Shown here: positions 50,977-60,556 of the stretch, one piece after another | Position numbering within the stretch: position 1 is the stretch's first letter | Layout: every line of letters begins with the position of its first letter | Source: Lunatibacter salilacus | GTDB taxonomy: Bacteria > Bacteroidota > Bacteroidia > Cytophagales > Cyclobacteriaceae | Assembly: GCF_009797935.1 (NCBI RefSeq) | Contig: NZ_VOLC01000001.1 | Coordinates: 570,471-634,470 of the forward strand | Length of the DNA: 64,000 nt | Direction: 5' to 3' | The notes under the pieces: model-generated | The model's input: the letters and a program-made list of their open reading frames with translations, nothing else | What the model was told of the DNA's origin: nothing | Database searches by the model: none | Made by a program: the position numbers and the translations under genes

Positions 50977-53484
50977 TCAAAACTCCCTATCTCCAAATTC
51001 GCTCTTGGTAAAGTTGAGCTTTCTATTTAGTTGATTGATGCGGAAGGAAGCCGTCAGCAGGATTACATCCCGCTCGTAGATATAGTGGGTGGATGTAAAA
51101 AATCCTTCTCCACGACCGCTAATCCGCTGACGATTAGAATCCAACACGCCCATTCCAATATTTCTCCATTGCAACGCAAAGGATAGGCGGTTATCCAACA
51201 GAGATTTTTTTACCGTCATATTTGGTGAGAAAAAGCGGCTGTCTTCCCCCTGTACGGTGATGATTCGTGAAAGATAATTCAAGTTAAAGACCAAGTCCCA
51301 ATCACTTCCCAAATCCAGGCTACTATTTACGTTGAAAGAATAATTCCAACTATTCCGCTGCACCAGCTGCCCTACCGCGGTTCCTTGTAAATCAAAATAA
51401 TACAAGGTGCCTCCCAAAAAAACCTTCCAATTGTCCGTGGGCTCCAAGTCAGCACCAACCTCGGCGCCATAAACTTGGGAAACACCCGCATTGGTATAGA
51501 CCCGCATTAGTATCGAGTCGTTATAAACCGTATTGACCCGGTTGATGGCATCTTTGACCCGCCTGTAATACGCATTGGCAAATAGTGAATGACGTTCCAA
51601 GTTTTTCACCAACCCGACTTCCACCGCATCGACCAGCTCCGGTTGCAAATTTGGATCTCCCACCTCCAGTACTTCGGAGTGCCTACGTGAAAGGAAAGGG
51701 TTCATCATAGATGTTGTGGTCCGCTCAATGCGTCTGCTATAACTTCCTTTCCAGGTTATTCCTTTTTCAGTATTGTAGTTGATGCTGAGGCTTGGAAAAA
51801 GGTTGAGCAACTGAAGATCATAGGATTGCTGCTGCCCGTAATCGTCTAGTCTTCGGTCCGTATCTTCCACTCGGACTCCTCCGGTTATTGACAAATTTTC
51901 AGCGCGGTATTGGTACTCTCCATACATGGAATGAATGGTTCGGAACAAATCCACGTCGCTGCCAAAGGCATCCAGCTCTTCAAATTCCCCTGTACCCAAG
52001 ATTTTCTGTCGAAAAGCAAACTCACCTACGTGCTTGAGGTGACGGTATTGGTAACCCGTGACTAGGGTAGAGGCTTTTCCTAAAGGAAGGGAATAATCTA
52101 CATTCACACGGATTCCGTCCAACGGATTATATTCATCCATGGCAAGGTAATCCAACGTATCGGCGTAATTTAATGGATTTAAATTTAGATTGCGGGTAGG
52201 CCCTGTCAGGTTGGTATGTTCATATAAGCCCGAGACGCTAAGGGTGGATTTATTTTCAAACACGGTAGTATAGTCCAGACTTCCAATAAAAAAACGGCTT
52301 TTACGCTCGCGCTCGTTCATATTGAAGTAATTCAAGGCGTCGTAAGGACTCTCCTCTCCAACAATCGTTCGTGTTTGACTATATAAAATATCCGCATAGC
52401 GGGTTTCCATACGGCTGCCGCCGTACACGGATGCGTTGATCGTGTTTTTTGGGTTAAACGTATAAGCGACTACTGCACGTCCCGAATAGTTTTCTTTTTT
52501 ATAACTCCTTTCCCCTTCTGAAGGAAAAGAAGTAACAGTATTATTTACGTAAGTTTCTACCTGTCCATCCCGGAATCCCGCGACGTCGTTTCGGTTATAA
52601 TCTGCACCAAGTGAAATATCCCAACGGTTTTTCCGAACATTAAAGGTAAAGTCACCTCCATGCCGCTGCGGAGACCGGGCATTGCCGTGTGTATCCAGGC
52701 TGGGAGCTCCTGCGAGAGCATTTACCAACAGATAAGTTCCATCTGTACTGCCCTTCTTTGTCACAATATTGATGATTCCTGCTTTCCCTTCAGGATCATA
52801 GCGGGCAGATGGTGTGGTGATGATTTCAATGTCTTCGATGGCATTGGCAGGCAATTGATTTAATAGGGAAGTAGCATCCGCCTGCACCGGTTTCCCGTCA
52901 ATTAGAATTACAAACCCTGCACTTCCGCGGACGGAAATTTCCCCCTCTGCATTCATGGAAATGGAAGGAAGATTCTTTATCAAGTCAGAAGCCGTTCCCC
53001 CCACACTTGCCTCAAAATCGGAGGCTCCATACACTTGTCGGTCTATTTTATGCCTAACGGCAAGTTTGTCCGCAGCAACGACCACTTCTCCAAGTGCCTG
53101 TTCACCCGACTCTAAGGATATTGTTCCCAGAGCGAGCGTGGATTGTCTGACAGCTATTTCCTCCAAGATTTTTTCTTCGTAACCTATAAATCTAAGGCGT
53201 AGGTAATAATTACCCTGCTTTAGTTCCAAGATAAACTCACCATTCACATCAGTTATTCCCCCAGCCACCAAACTGGAATCTGAGGGAGAATAAGCCGCAA
53301 CTGACACGTATTCCAAGCCCTCCTTTGATTCAGGATCATTTATTTTTCCGGTAATGGTGCTGGTTTGCTGTGCGAATGCAGATATGGTTACCACACATAA
53401 AAATAAAACGCTTCCCGCACTTTTCAATCCATAGCTGCCTGACATGAAGTTGGTTCCGTAGTTGTTATAGTTAGGTTTTTGCAA
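50977..53484 (-). CDS. Outer-membrane beta-barrel protein, TonB-dependent type
   Basis: An 835-residue protein related in layout to the one at 38687-41020. An N-terminal signal ends FAQQ, then the sandwich ITGKINDPESKEGLEYVSVA, and a plug-like region with VRGSAGFVILIDGKPVQ and IEDIEIITTPSARYDPEGK, followed by a long barrel whose loops are rich in aromatic and Asn residues. No SusD follows, so it is the stand-alone receptor/OMP_b-brl_3 type rather than SusC. Substrate unknown. It stands alone; a repeat-containing gap lies upstream. Confidence 0.9.
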   Translation of the reverse strand: MQKPNYNNYGTNFMSGSYGLKSAGSVLFLCVVTISAFAQQTSTITGKINDPESKEGLEYVSVAAYSPSDSSLVAGGITDVNGEFILELKQGNYYLRLRFIGYEEKILEEIAVRQSTLALGTISLESGEQALGEVVVAADKLAVRHKIDRQVYGASDFEASVGGTASDLIKNLPSISMNAEGEISVRGSAGFVILIDGKPVQADATSLLNQLPANAIEDIEIITTPSARYDPEGKAGIINIVTKKGSTDGTYLLVNALAGAPSLDTHGNARSPQRHGGDFTFNVRKNRWDISLGADYNRNDVAGFRDGQVETYVNNTVTSFPSEGERSYKKENYSGRAVVAYTFNPKNTINASVYGGSRMETRYADILYSQTRTIVGEESPYDALNYFNMNERERKSRFFIGSLDYTTVFENKSTLSVSGLYEHTNLTGPTRNLNLNPLNYADTLDYLAMDEYNPLDGIRVNVDYSLPLGKASTLVTGYQYRHLKHVGEFAFRQKILGTGEFEELDAFGSDVDLFRTIHSMYGEYQYRAENLSITGGVRVEDTDRRLDDYGQQQSYDLQLLNLFPSLSINYNTEKGITWKGSYSRRIERTTTSMMNPFLSRRHSEVLEVGDPNLQPELVDAVEVGLVKNLERHSLFANAYYRRVKDAINRVNTVYNDSILMRVYTNAGVSQVYGAEVGADLEPTDNWKVFLGGTLYYFDLQGTAVGQLVQRNSWNYSFNVNSSLDLGSDWDLVFNLNYLSRIITVQGEDSRFFSPNMTVKKSLLDNRLSFALQWRNIGMGVLDSNRQRISGRGEGFFTSTHYIYERDVILLTASFRINQLNRKLNFTKSEFGDREF

Positions 53485-53827
53485 AGAAACAACTATCCCG
53501 TTAAGTAATCAAATTAAAAAGGATGATCGGAGAGAAATCAATGTGTGGGTCTATGCGAGAACGGGTTTCACGCGGGGATCGCAACGGTTTTTCGCAGCGT
53601 ACGCAGCGAAGTAAAGATTTTTAAAAATTTCAACTGAAATGAGGTATATCTATATTAATTTACGAAATTTCTGCTTTTTGATTGTTTTAAAATTTTACAC
53701 AGCGACCGTTGCGTGCTTCGTTGCGTTCGCTGCGTGAAAAAATGCGCGTGGAAGATAATTCTTAAATGGCACCGTATTTTCCGAAATTTTTGTCTACTTT
53801 AATTTTTGATATAGATCCACAAAAAAT
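53485..53827. other. Intergenic region with two inverted REP-like elements
   Basis: Two GC-rich pieces with short cgcagcg steps face each other: about 53560-53620 (ttcgcagcgtacgcagcgaa) and about 53697-53752 (acagcgaccgttgcgtgctt with tcgctgcgtgaaaa). They resemble the GC-rich halves of the 147-bp repeat at 1-424 and of the array at 61768-62280. The 75 bp between them is AT-rich and noncoding. Confidence 0.55.
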
Positions 53828-54658
53828 ATGTACCGAAAGATTGCCCTTGCCATCGCCTTTTCGCCTAGAATTGAGGCCTTAATTGCCGAGACTAAGCGAC
53901 TGAAAGATCTTCATCAGGCATCCTTGGTGCTTATCCATATTGGCAAAAAAACCCAAGAACTGGAGCAAAAATTACTTGCTATTCTAGAAAAACATGCTGT
54001 AGACCCAAAGCAAACGAAGATTATCTGGGAAGAAGGCAAGCCTGCAAAAAAAATCATACAGATTTGCAACACTGAAAATGTTGATCTATTGGTAGCAGGG
54101 GCTATGAAAAAAGAGGTGCTGTTCACATATTACCTGGGAAGTATTGCCCGAAAAATAATTCGTAAAGCGGCGTGTTCGGTTTTGGTGCTAATTGAACCTT
54201 CTGTCCAACCTGCCGCCTTTAAGAAAATAGTTATTAACGGTACCCAACAGCCACAAACCCCCTATGTTATCGGAAAAGCAGTGGATATATGCAAATTGGA
54301 GCAGGCCAAGCAGGTTTTTATTCTCAACGAAATCAAAATGTATGGCTTACAGATGGCAACCATCGGGGAGGACAGTGAGGAGGAAGCCTCAAAACAGCGT
54401 AAGAGAATGGTGAACGAGGAAATCCGCTATGTCGAGGATATTTTAAATACGATTGATCATGAAGGATTAAAAATTAATATTAAAGTCACCTCCGGCCGCT
54501 GGGCTCATGAATTGGCCAAGTTTTCTGAAAGCATCCACGCAGATTTGTTGATTTTGGGAGGGCACGAAAACCTCACCTTTTTTGACCGGCTTTTCCCCCA
54601 TGATATCGAAGATATTCTTGGAAATCTGCCGTGTAACCTCTTGATAATAAAAAAATAG
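53828..54658 (+). CDS. Universal stress protein, two tandem Usp domains
   Basis: A 276-residue cytoplasmic protein of two Usp folds. Domain 1 (about 1-135) opens YRKIALAIAFSPRIEA and ends ARKIIRKAACSVLVL; domain 2 (about 145-276) ends LAKFSESIHADLLILGGHE with IEDILGNLPCNLLIIKK. The G-2x-G-9x-G nucleotide loop is only partly kept, so ATP binding is uncertain. It lies 11 bp before an antiporter gene and is likely co-transcribed with it. Confidence 0.9.
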   Translation: MYRKIALAIAFSPRIEALIAETKRLKDLHQASLVLIHIGKKTQELEQKLLAILEKHAVDPKQTKIIWEEGKPAKKIIQICNTENVDLLVAGAMKKEVLFTYYLGSIARKIIRKAACSVLVLIEPSVQPAAFKKIVINGTQQPQTPYVIGKAVDICKLEQAKQVFILNEIKMYGLQMATIGEDSEEEASKQRKRMVNEEIRYVEDILNTIDHEGLKINIKVTSGRWAHELAKFSESIHADLLILGGHENLTFFDRLFPHDIEDILGNLPCNLLIIKK

Positions 54659-54668
54659 ATACTCCTAC

Positions 54669-55925
54669 ATGAACGGTCTGTCCCATAACGAAGTAATCAA
54701 CTTACTCCTGCAATTGGCTACGATGCTGCTGATGGCCCGGATTTTTGCCGAGGTGGCCAGAAAGCTAAAGCAGCCGGCTGTCGTGGGGGAGCTGCTTGCG
54801 GGTATACTGTTGGGTCCGACTATTCTTGGCACAATTTCTCCTGACACCTTCGAATCACTCTTTTTGAGTAATCCAGCCGCAAATTTGGCTTTGGATGGAT
54901 TTGTCCAGGTAGCAGTGATCCTGTTGCTTTTTATAGCCGGATTGGAAGTGGAATTACATTTGGTTTGGTCACAGGGAAAAGCTGCCCTAAATATAAGTTT
55001 GCTGGGATTGGTCATTCCATTTGCCTTGGGGTTTGTGTTTCCTTACTATTTCCCTGATTTCTTTGGATTGGCTGAAGGAAATAGGCTCCTGTTTTCACTT
55101 TTTATGGGAACGGCAATGTCTATAACCGCCCTTCCCGTTGTAGTGAGGATTTTGATGGATCTAAACCTTTTTAAGACAAAAATGGGGATGCTTATCGTTG
55201 CATCGGCCATGGTTAACGACATCATTGGCTGGTTGATTTTTTCGGTAATCTTATCGTTTATGGGAAAATCTGGCAGCCTTTCCCTGCTCCAAACAATTGG
55301 GGTTACGCTTCTATTCACATTCTTTATGCTGACTGTCGGGAAGGCTTTAATTAACCGCTCACTTCCCTGGGTTAATAAAAAGCTAGCCTGGCCGGGAGGA
55401 GTCTTGTCACTTGCTATGGCATTTTGTTTTATTTCCGCCGCATTCACGGAGTGGTTGGGAATTCACGCAATCTTTGGTGCATTTTTGTTAGGAATAGCCT
55501 TGGGCGATAGCGAACATATGTCAGAACGGGCCAAAGAGATTGTCCATCAGTTTATCAATAACATATTTGCCCCGCTCTTTTTCGTGTCCATCGGGCTTAA
55601 GATCAACTTTGTGACCAATTTTGACCTGATGCTTACCTTGGCCGTTCTGGGTATTTCCTTCGTTGGAAAAATAGTGGGTAGCGGTTTTGGCGCATTTCGG
55701 GGAGGATTCAATCTCAAGGAGTCCTTGGCCGTTGGGTTTGGAATGAATGCTCGAGGTGCCATGGAGATCATTTTGGGTCTGATCGCCTTGGAAAATGGTC
55801 TTATTGACGAAAAGCTTTTCGTTGCCCTCGTAGTGATGGCCATTATTACCAGTATGACTTCTGGGCCTCTGATGAAATGGAGCATGAAAAAAACAAAGGA
55901 TCTTCCCGATCCGGAGATTGTCTAA
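54669..55925 (+). CDS. Cation:proton antiporter (CPA2 family)
   Basis: A 418-residue inner-membrane protein with about 12 hydrophobic segments. CPA2 motifs are visible: KQPAVVGELLAGILLGPTIL near the start, AMSITALPVVVRIL, AMVNDIIGWLIFSVIL with the Asn-Asp ion-binding pair, and the late FGMNARGAMEIILGLIALENGL. Such proteins exchange Na+ or K+ for H+. It starts 10 bp after the stress protein gene and converges with another antiporter gene. Confidence 0.93.
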   Translation: MNGLSHNEVINLLLQLATMLLMARIFAEVARKLKQPAVVGELLAGILLGPTILGTISPDTFESLFLSNPAANLALDGFVQVAVILLLFIAGLEVELHLVWSQGKAALNISLLGLVIPFALGFVFPYYFPDFFGLAEGNRLLFSLFMGTAMSITALPVVVRILMDLNLFKTKMGMLIVASAMVNDIIGWLIFSVILSFMGKSGSLSLLQTIGVTLLFTFFMLTVGKALINRSLPWVNKKLAWPGGVLSLAMAFCFISAAFTEWLGIHAIFGAFLLGIALGDSEHMSERAKEIVHQFINNIFAPLFFVSIGLKINFVTNFDLMLTLAVLGISFVGKIVGSGFGAFRGGFNLKESLAVGFGMNARGAMEIILGLIALENGLIDEKLFVALVVMAIITSMTSGPLMKWSMKKTKDLPDPEIV

Positions 55926-55955
55926 GCTCGATGCATTCCGTCCAAGGACTGTCTG

Positions 55956-58106
55956 TTATTTCCTTTTAAACAGCGCCGTGATGGTCTGTCCAATATCATC
56001 CAGACGATCAAAATTACTGACAAATGGACTGAAAATATTTCCTGCCTTGAAGTCTGATAATCCCTGTTGCATAGGATACACAAGAATATAATTATACGCT
56101 TGAAAATACCTGTTAAGGTATTTGGGTATGCTTTTCATGATTGGGTCGTAGGAAACTTCATTTTTACGACTCATAACAATAAACAATGCATCATTATCCT
56201 TCATGTCTCGGGATATAATCAAAAAGTCCTCCCACTCGGAAAACTCCCGAAACTCGATTTCAAGTGCATGGTTACGATGAACCTCCTGTACGTAATCGAT
56301 TAAAGACTTGGTTCCATAAACAACCAGTTTCGCTCCAGTATTCCTTCCAATATTCCAAACCCGAAGGAGCCAGAAGGGAAAGCCAATTTCCTTTTCCGCA
56401 TCCACGGGTGCAATGATAAAATATCGGCCGATTGTATTTAATGGTTGAGTGAAGCGATAAATGAGAGTGGTTACGTTGATGCGGCTAAGGATGCCTTCCG
56501 TTAAGTTACCCAAAAACGAATCTGAAAGGCCCTGCTTTTTGTGAAGCCCAAGAATGATATCAGAAATTTTTTGTTCTTTCACGACGTTTGTAATACCCTG
56601 AACGATGTTGGAATCGTAGCGGATAAGTTCGGTCAATTGATTATCCGTCGCAGAGGCAGCTATGCTAGCTTTTTCTAATAATTTTTTTGCGGCTTTTTCC
56701 AGGGTTACATCATTCGTGTCGGTAGGAATAATGTTAAGTGCTACCAGCCCATCTTTTGTTTTCTGGGATTTTATGGTAATTCCCAAGTTTATCAATTCCT
56801 CTATATTGTCTGGGTAGTTTATCGGTATGAGAATCTTTTCTCCACCTTCGGTATCAGCTGTATTCTCGGTATCGCTATCCATTTCCTCCAAGGCTATTTT
56901 TGCTCCGCCCCGCTGCGCTACAAATGAGGCAATGGTGCAGGTCACCAAAATCATCAATATTGTACCGTTCAAAACGGTTTCATCCAGTAAGCGGATAGGC
57001 TGACCGTCGGCCGTTTCCCCTAGAATTATTTCATACCCCACCAACACGGCTGCTAGAGTAGCCGCTGCTTGTGCATTACTAAGACCGAACATTACATCAC
57101 GCTGGGAATTAGTAAAATTATACGTTTTCTGAGTCAGAAATGCCGCAAGGTATTTTGACCCAGTCGCTATTACAGTCATAACTATCGCCACAAAGATGGT
57201 CTGTATATCCACAAAAAAAACACGGAAATCGATTAGCATGCCCACCCCTATCAGGAAAAACGGGATAAAAAGCGCATTTCCTACAAATTCAATGCGGTTC
57301 ATCAACGGGGAGGTATGGGGTATCAGCCTGTTCAAAGCAAGGCCTGCCAAGAAAGCTCCAATAATTGCCTCCACCCCAGCCGCTTCGGCCAAGAATGAAG
57401 CCAAAAACACCAACCCCAACACAAAAATATACTGGGAAATATTGTCCTCGTAATTCTTAAAAAACCACCGACCTACAAGAGGAAATACAAAAATCACTAT
57501 AGAAGCAAATATCACCATGGATATCCCCAACCGTATCCAGAAATCATTGGTGATTTCACCTACAGCCATCCCTGCGATTACCGCCAACACCAAGAGGGCC
57601 AAGGTATCTGTAATCATAGTTCCTCCTACAGTGATGTTCACTGCTCTGTTCTTGGCAATTCCCAATTTACTGATAAGCGGATACGCAATCAGCGTATGCG
57701 AAGCAAACATAGAGGCCAACAGCACCGACGTCATCAAATTAAATTTAAGAATGTAAAGGCCCGCCAGTGTACCAAGTGTCATTGGTATCAAGAATGTATA
57801 CAGCCCAAAAACAATACTTTTGTTTCTGTTTTTCTTGAAATCCCCCAGGTCAATTTCCAGTCCCGCCAAAAACATAATGTATAATAATCCCACCGTTCCA
57901 AAAAGGACCACGCTGCTTTCTCGTGCTAGCAAATGAAATCCATTCGGTCCAACAATGGCGCCAGCTATAATAAGTCCAATAAGCTGTGGCACCCGAATTT
58001 TATTTAACAGCAACGGAGCAAATAAGATGATAAAAAGAATGATAGAGAATTTTAGTACCGGATTTTGAAGCGGCAAAGAAAAATTCAACTCGCTGAGTAG
58101 AATCAT
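55956..58106 (-). CDS. Cation:proton antiporter with C-terminal stress-protein domains
   Basis: A 716-residue protein. Residues 1 to about 395 are a CPA2 antiporter with about 12 membrane segments, including VPQLIGLIIAGAIVGPNGF, HTLIAYPLISKLGI and TDTLALLVLAVIAGM (the Thr-Asp ion site). The C-terminal 300 residues are soluble and Usp-like (KILIPINYPDNIEELINLGI, KISDIILGLHKKQGLSDSFL), probably regulating the channel part by nucleotide. It is about twice the length of its convergent neighbour, which has a separate Usp gene, so the two loci are the same theme split and fused. Confidence 0.92.
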   Translation of the reverse strand: MILLSELNFSLPLQNPVLKFSIILFIILFAPLLLNKIRVPQLIGLIIAGAIVGPNGFHLLARESSVVLFGTVGLLYIMFLAGLEIDLGDFKKNRNKSIVFGLYTFLIPMTLGTLAGLYILKFNLMTSVLLASMFASHTLIAYPLISKLGIAKNRAVNITVGGTMITDTLALLVLAVIAGMAVGEITNDFWIRLGISMVIFASIVIFVFPLVGRWFFKNYEDNISQYIFVLGLVFLASFLAEAAGVEAIIGAFLAGLALNRLIPHTSPLMNRIEFVGNALFIPFFLIGVGMLIDFRVFFVDIQTIFVAIVMTVIATGSKYLAAFLTQKTYNFTNSQRDVMFGLSNAQAAATLAAVLVGYEIILGETADGQPIRLLDETVLNGTILMILVTCTIASFVAQRGGAKIALEEMDSDTENTADTEGGEKILIPINYPDNIEELINLGITIKSQKTKDGLVALNIIPTDTNDVTLEKAAKKLLEKASIAASATDNQLTELIRYDSNIVQGITNVVKEQKISDIILGLHKKQGLSDSFLGNLTEGILSRINVTTLIYRFTQPLNTIGRYFIIAPVDAEKEIGFPFWLLRVWNIGRNTGAKLVVYGTKSLIDYVQEVHRNHALEIEFREFSEWEDFLIISRDMKDNDALFIVMSRKNEVSYDPIMKSIPKYLNRYFQAYNYILVYPMQQGLSDFKAGNIFSPFVSNFDRLDDIGQTITALFKRK

Positions 58107-58347
58107 GGTAGGACCTTATAGGGATAAATTTTTACTCAGGTTATAGGGACGTTAACAAAGATAATCAAGATAGGATTTCATTTACATTCACGTATTAGAA
58201 ATTATTATTTAGTCCCTATTTACTCCTGATAATTGATCATAGAAATCGGCGCTTTGGACATCTTAAAATGAATTTTCTTCCATTTTTTAACATTCGGGGT
58301 TACCTTTGGTTAACAAGGTTGAAACTTCATATATCAGTAAAAATCGA

Positions 58348-59415
58348 ATGAGTAAAAACAAAGCAAAGATCGGCGTATTGCTGGTTAATCTGGGAACACC
58401 GGACAGCACCGCAACCGGCGACGTAAGAAAGTACCTTCGGGAATTTTTGATGGATGGACGGGTGATTGATATTCCTTTTATTCCACGTTGGATGCTTGTA
58501 AACCTGATCATTGCGCCCTTTCGGGCTCCAAAGTCCGCCAAAGAATACCGCAAACTCTGGACAGACCGTGGTTCACCTCTGCTTTTCCACACCCAAGATC
58601 TAAAGGATAAACTAGTTTCCAAACTTGATTCATCGATTTATCACGTAGAGATGGCCATGCGTTATCAAACGCCCAGTATAGCTGATGGTTTACTGGCACT
58701 CAATAAAGCCAATGTAAAAAAAATCATCGTACTTCCTCTTTTCCCGCAATACGCCTCTGCTACTAATGGGTCGGTAATAGAAAAGGTTATGGAAGAAGCC
58801 CGAAAATGGCAGATTATCCCAAATATCACCTTTATCAATAATTTTGTAGAGCACCCCGTTTTCCTTGAGGCCTGGGCAGAACTGGGCCGAGATATGATGG
58901 AAAAGGAGGATTATGACGTTTACTTGTTCTCTTACCACGGCCTTCCCGAGCGCCAAATCAAAAAAGGTTCAGTAGATGGGTATTGCCAGCTAAGTGATAA
59001 ATGTTGTGCCAACTATACCAAGAAAAATCAGTTTTGCTACCGGGCACAGTGTTTTTTAACTACCCGATTAATCGCTGAAAAACTGGCTCTACCTGCCGAA
59101 AAAATACAAACCTGCTTCCAATCCCGCTTGGGAAATGACCCCTGGATCAAGCCCTATACCGAGGAGGTCATTAAAGAGCTGGCGGGAAAAGGCGTCAAAA
59201 AAGTGCTGGTCTTCTCACCTGCCTTTGTGGCGGACTGCCTGGAAACCACTGTGGAAGTAGGTGAAGAGTATAAAGAGCAGTTTATTGAGCAGGGCGGAGA
59301 GGCCTGGAATTTGGTCCCCAGCCTGAACTCACGGGATACGTGGGTGGAATGTGTGAAGGAGATGGTGGAGAGGGAACGAAATATGGTGGAAATCGGAGCG
59401 AAGCGTAGACCCTGA
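58348..59415 (+). CDS. hemH: Ferrochelatase
   Basis: A 355-residue ferrochelatase that inserts Fe2+ into protoporphyrin IX, the last step of heme synthesis. Family sequence is seen throughout: KIGVLLVNLGTPDS, RKYLREFLMD, YQTPSIADGL, VLPLFPQYASAT, the metal-site FSYHGLPERQI, and SPAFVADCLETTVEV with the conserved Glu. The start is the ATG before MSKNKAK; the longer TTG frame is not family-like. The last 12 residues (NMVEIGAKRRP and the stop) are encoded by a dispersed repeat whose first copy begins inside the gene, so the native end is altered. Confidence 0.95.
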   Translation: MSKNKAKIGVLLVNLGTPDSTATGDVRKYLREFLMDGRVIDIPFIPRWMLVNLIIAPFRAPKSAKEYRKLWTDRGSPLLFHTQDLKDKLVSKLDSSIYHVEMAMRYQTPSIADGLLALNKANVKKIIVLPLFPQYASATNGSVIEKVMEEARKWQIIPNITFINNFVEHPVFLEAWAELGRDMMEKEDYDVYLFSYHGLPERQIKKGSVDGYCQLSDKCCANYTKKNQFCYRAQCFLTTRLIAEKLALPAEKIQTCFQSRLGNDPWIKPYTEEVIKELAGKGVKKVLVFSPAFVADCLETTVEVGEEYKEQFIEQGGEAWNLVPSLNSRDTWVECVKEMVERERNMVEIGAKRRP

Positions 59416-59880
59416 GGAGCGTAGCGGTTCAAGGTATTGTTGAAATATGGCCTACGGCCGAAATATCGGGAAATGATATTTGTTGATATTGGATATTCGT
59501 TGATACTGGATATTGGTATTAGAAATATGGTGGAAATCGGAGCGAAGCGCAGACCCTGAGGAGTGTAGCGGTTCAGGGTATTGTTGAAATATGGCCTTGC
59601 GGCCGAAATATTGAAAGTTTGATATTCATTGATATTAGATATTGATGGATATTAGCGTGGAAATATAGTGGAAATCGGAGCGAAGCGTAGACCCTGAGGA
59701 GCGTAGCGGTTCAGGGTATGGACTATGGCTGAAATAGGGTTAATTTGATATTTGTAGATATTCGTTGATATTGGATATTAGTAGATATTATTGGTTTTAG
59801 AAATAATTAAAACCTGCCTGCCGACTAGACAGGTATGGCCTACGACCAAAATAGGGTTTATTTGATGTTTTTAATAAGAT
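59378..59880. repeat. Tandem dispersed repeat, three copies, starting inside hemH
   Basis: Units begin at about 59378, 59522 and 59660, giving periods of 144 and 138 bp. Each carries atggtggaaatcggagcgaa, agcgyagaccctgagga, agcggttcagggta, an atggcctacggccgaaata block and runs of ttgatattggatatt. After the third unit, a ctgcctgccgactagacagg piece lies near 59814. The complement of the family is at 628-905. No gene is present outside hemH. Confidence 0.9.
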
Positions 59881-59884
59881 AACT

Positions 59885-60319
59885 TTAATTGACTTCAAAA
59901 TGAATTTCAAATTGTTCGTCAATCGATATCGGGTTTTCTTGGTAAACGCATGCGAAAGGAGAATCGCTACAATTTACAACGAAAGATATTTTCTTGGTGA
60001 CACGGTATTTCAGATATATTAAAAATGGTTACAAATGGAGAAGGATTGCAAATATTGAACTGTTTACGAGGATAGCCACCAATTCTATATTGAAAATAAA
60101 AAGAATTTCCGGCAAGAATAAACGCTTCAAGTTCACTTCTATCAGCCACTTGAGAAAGAAAAACCGTATCTACGCTAGCGACTACGGAATTTGAATAGGT
60201 CTCGGAATCAAACATCCCCTCCCAATCTATCGCAATATCACTTTCGCCCATTCAACCAGAGAGCTCACAGGAGCCAATAATTTTGATAAAAAAAATTCTT
60301 CACCAAATAATTTCCTCAT
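59885..60319 (-). pseudogene. Decayed small lipoprotein gene
   Basis: Minus-strand pieces join into a 140-codon protein-like sequence broken by three lesions. The start ATG at 60317-60319, with AGGAGGTGATTA in front, reads MRKLFGEEFF. After a run of eight T the frame shifts to FIKIIGSCELSG (a lipoprotein-box-like GSC), then a TGA stop. It resumes in the same frame (GESDIAIDWEGMFDSETYSN onward), and shifts again near a second T-run into VTKKISFVVNCSDSPFACVY and a natural stop. Family not recognised. Confidence 0.5.
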
Positions 60320-60556
60320 TAATCACCTCCTACTCGGGCTCAATAAACCGAATGGGGTTTAACCTCTAAATTGCTAGGGGGCAACCCCTGGATTAATAGT
60401 GATATATTTTTAGGTTTTGGCCGAAAAGACGGCTGTACTTCTCTCAAATTCCCGCCAAAACCACATTCAGATCGTTTAGGCATTAGCAACTAGTGGGTTT
60501 CAACTAAAACTTGTTAGTTACCTCACATTTTGATATATTGACTTCAAATTAAACCC
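60320..60556. other. Intergenic region with a short GC hairpin
   Basis: At 60375-60393 arms CTAGGGG and CCCCTGG, imperfectly paired at the outer bases, enclose GCAA. It looks like part of a common dispersed element. The rest presumably holds the promoter of the epimerase gene; no ORF is seen. Confidence 0.35.
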
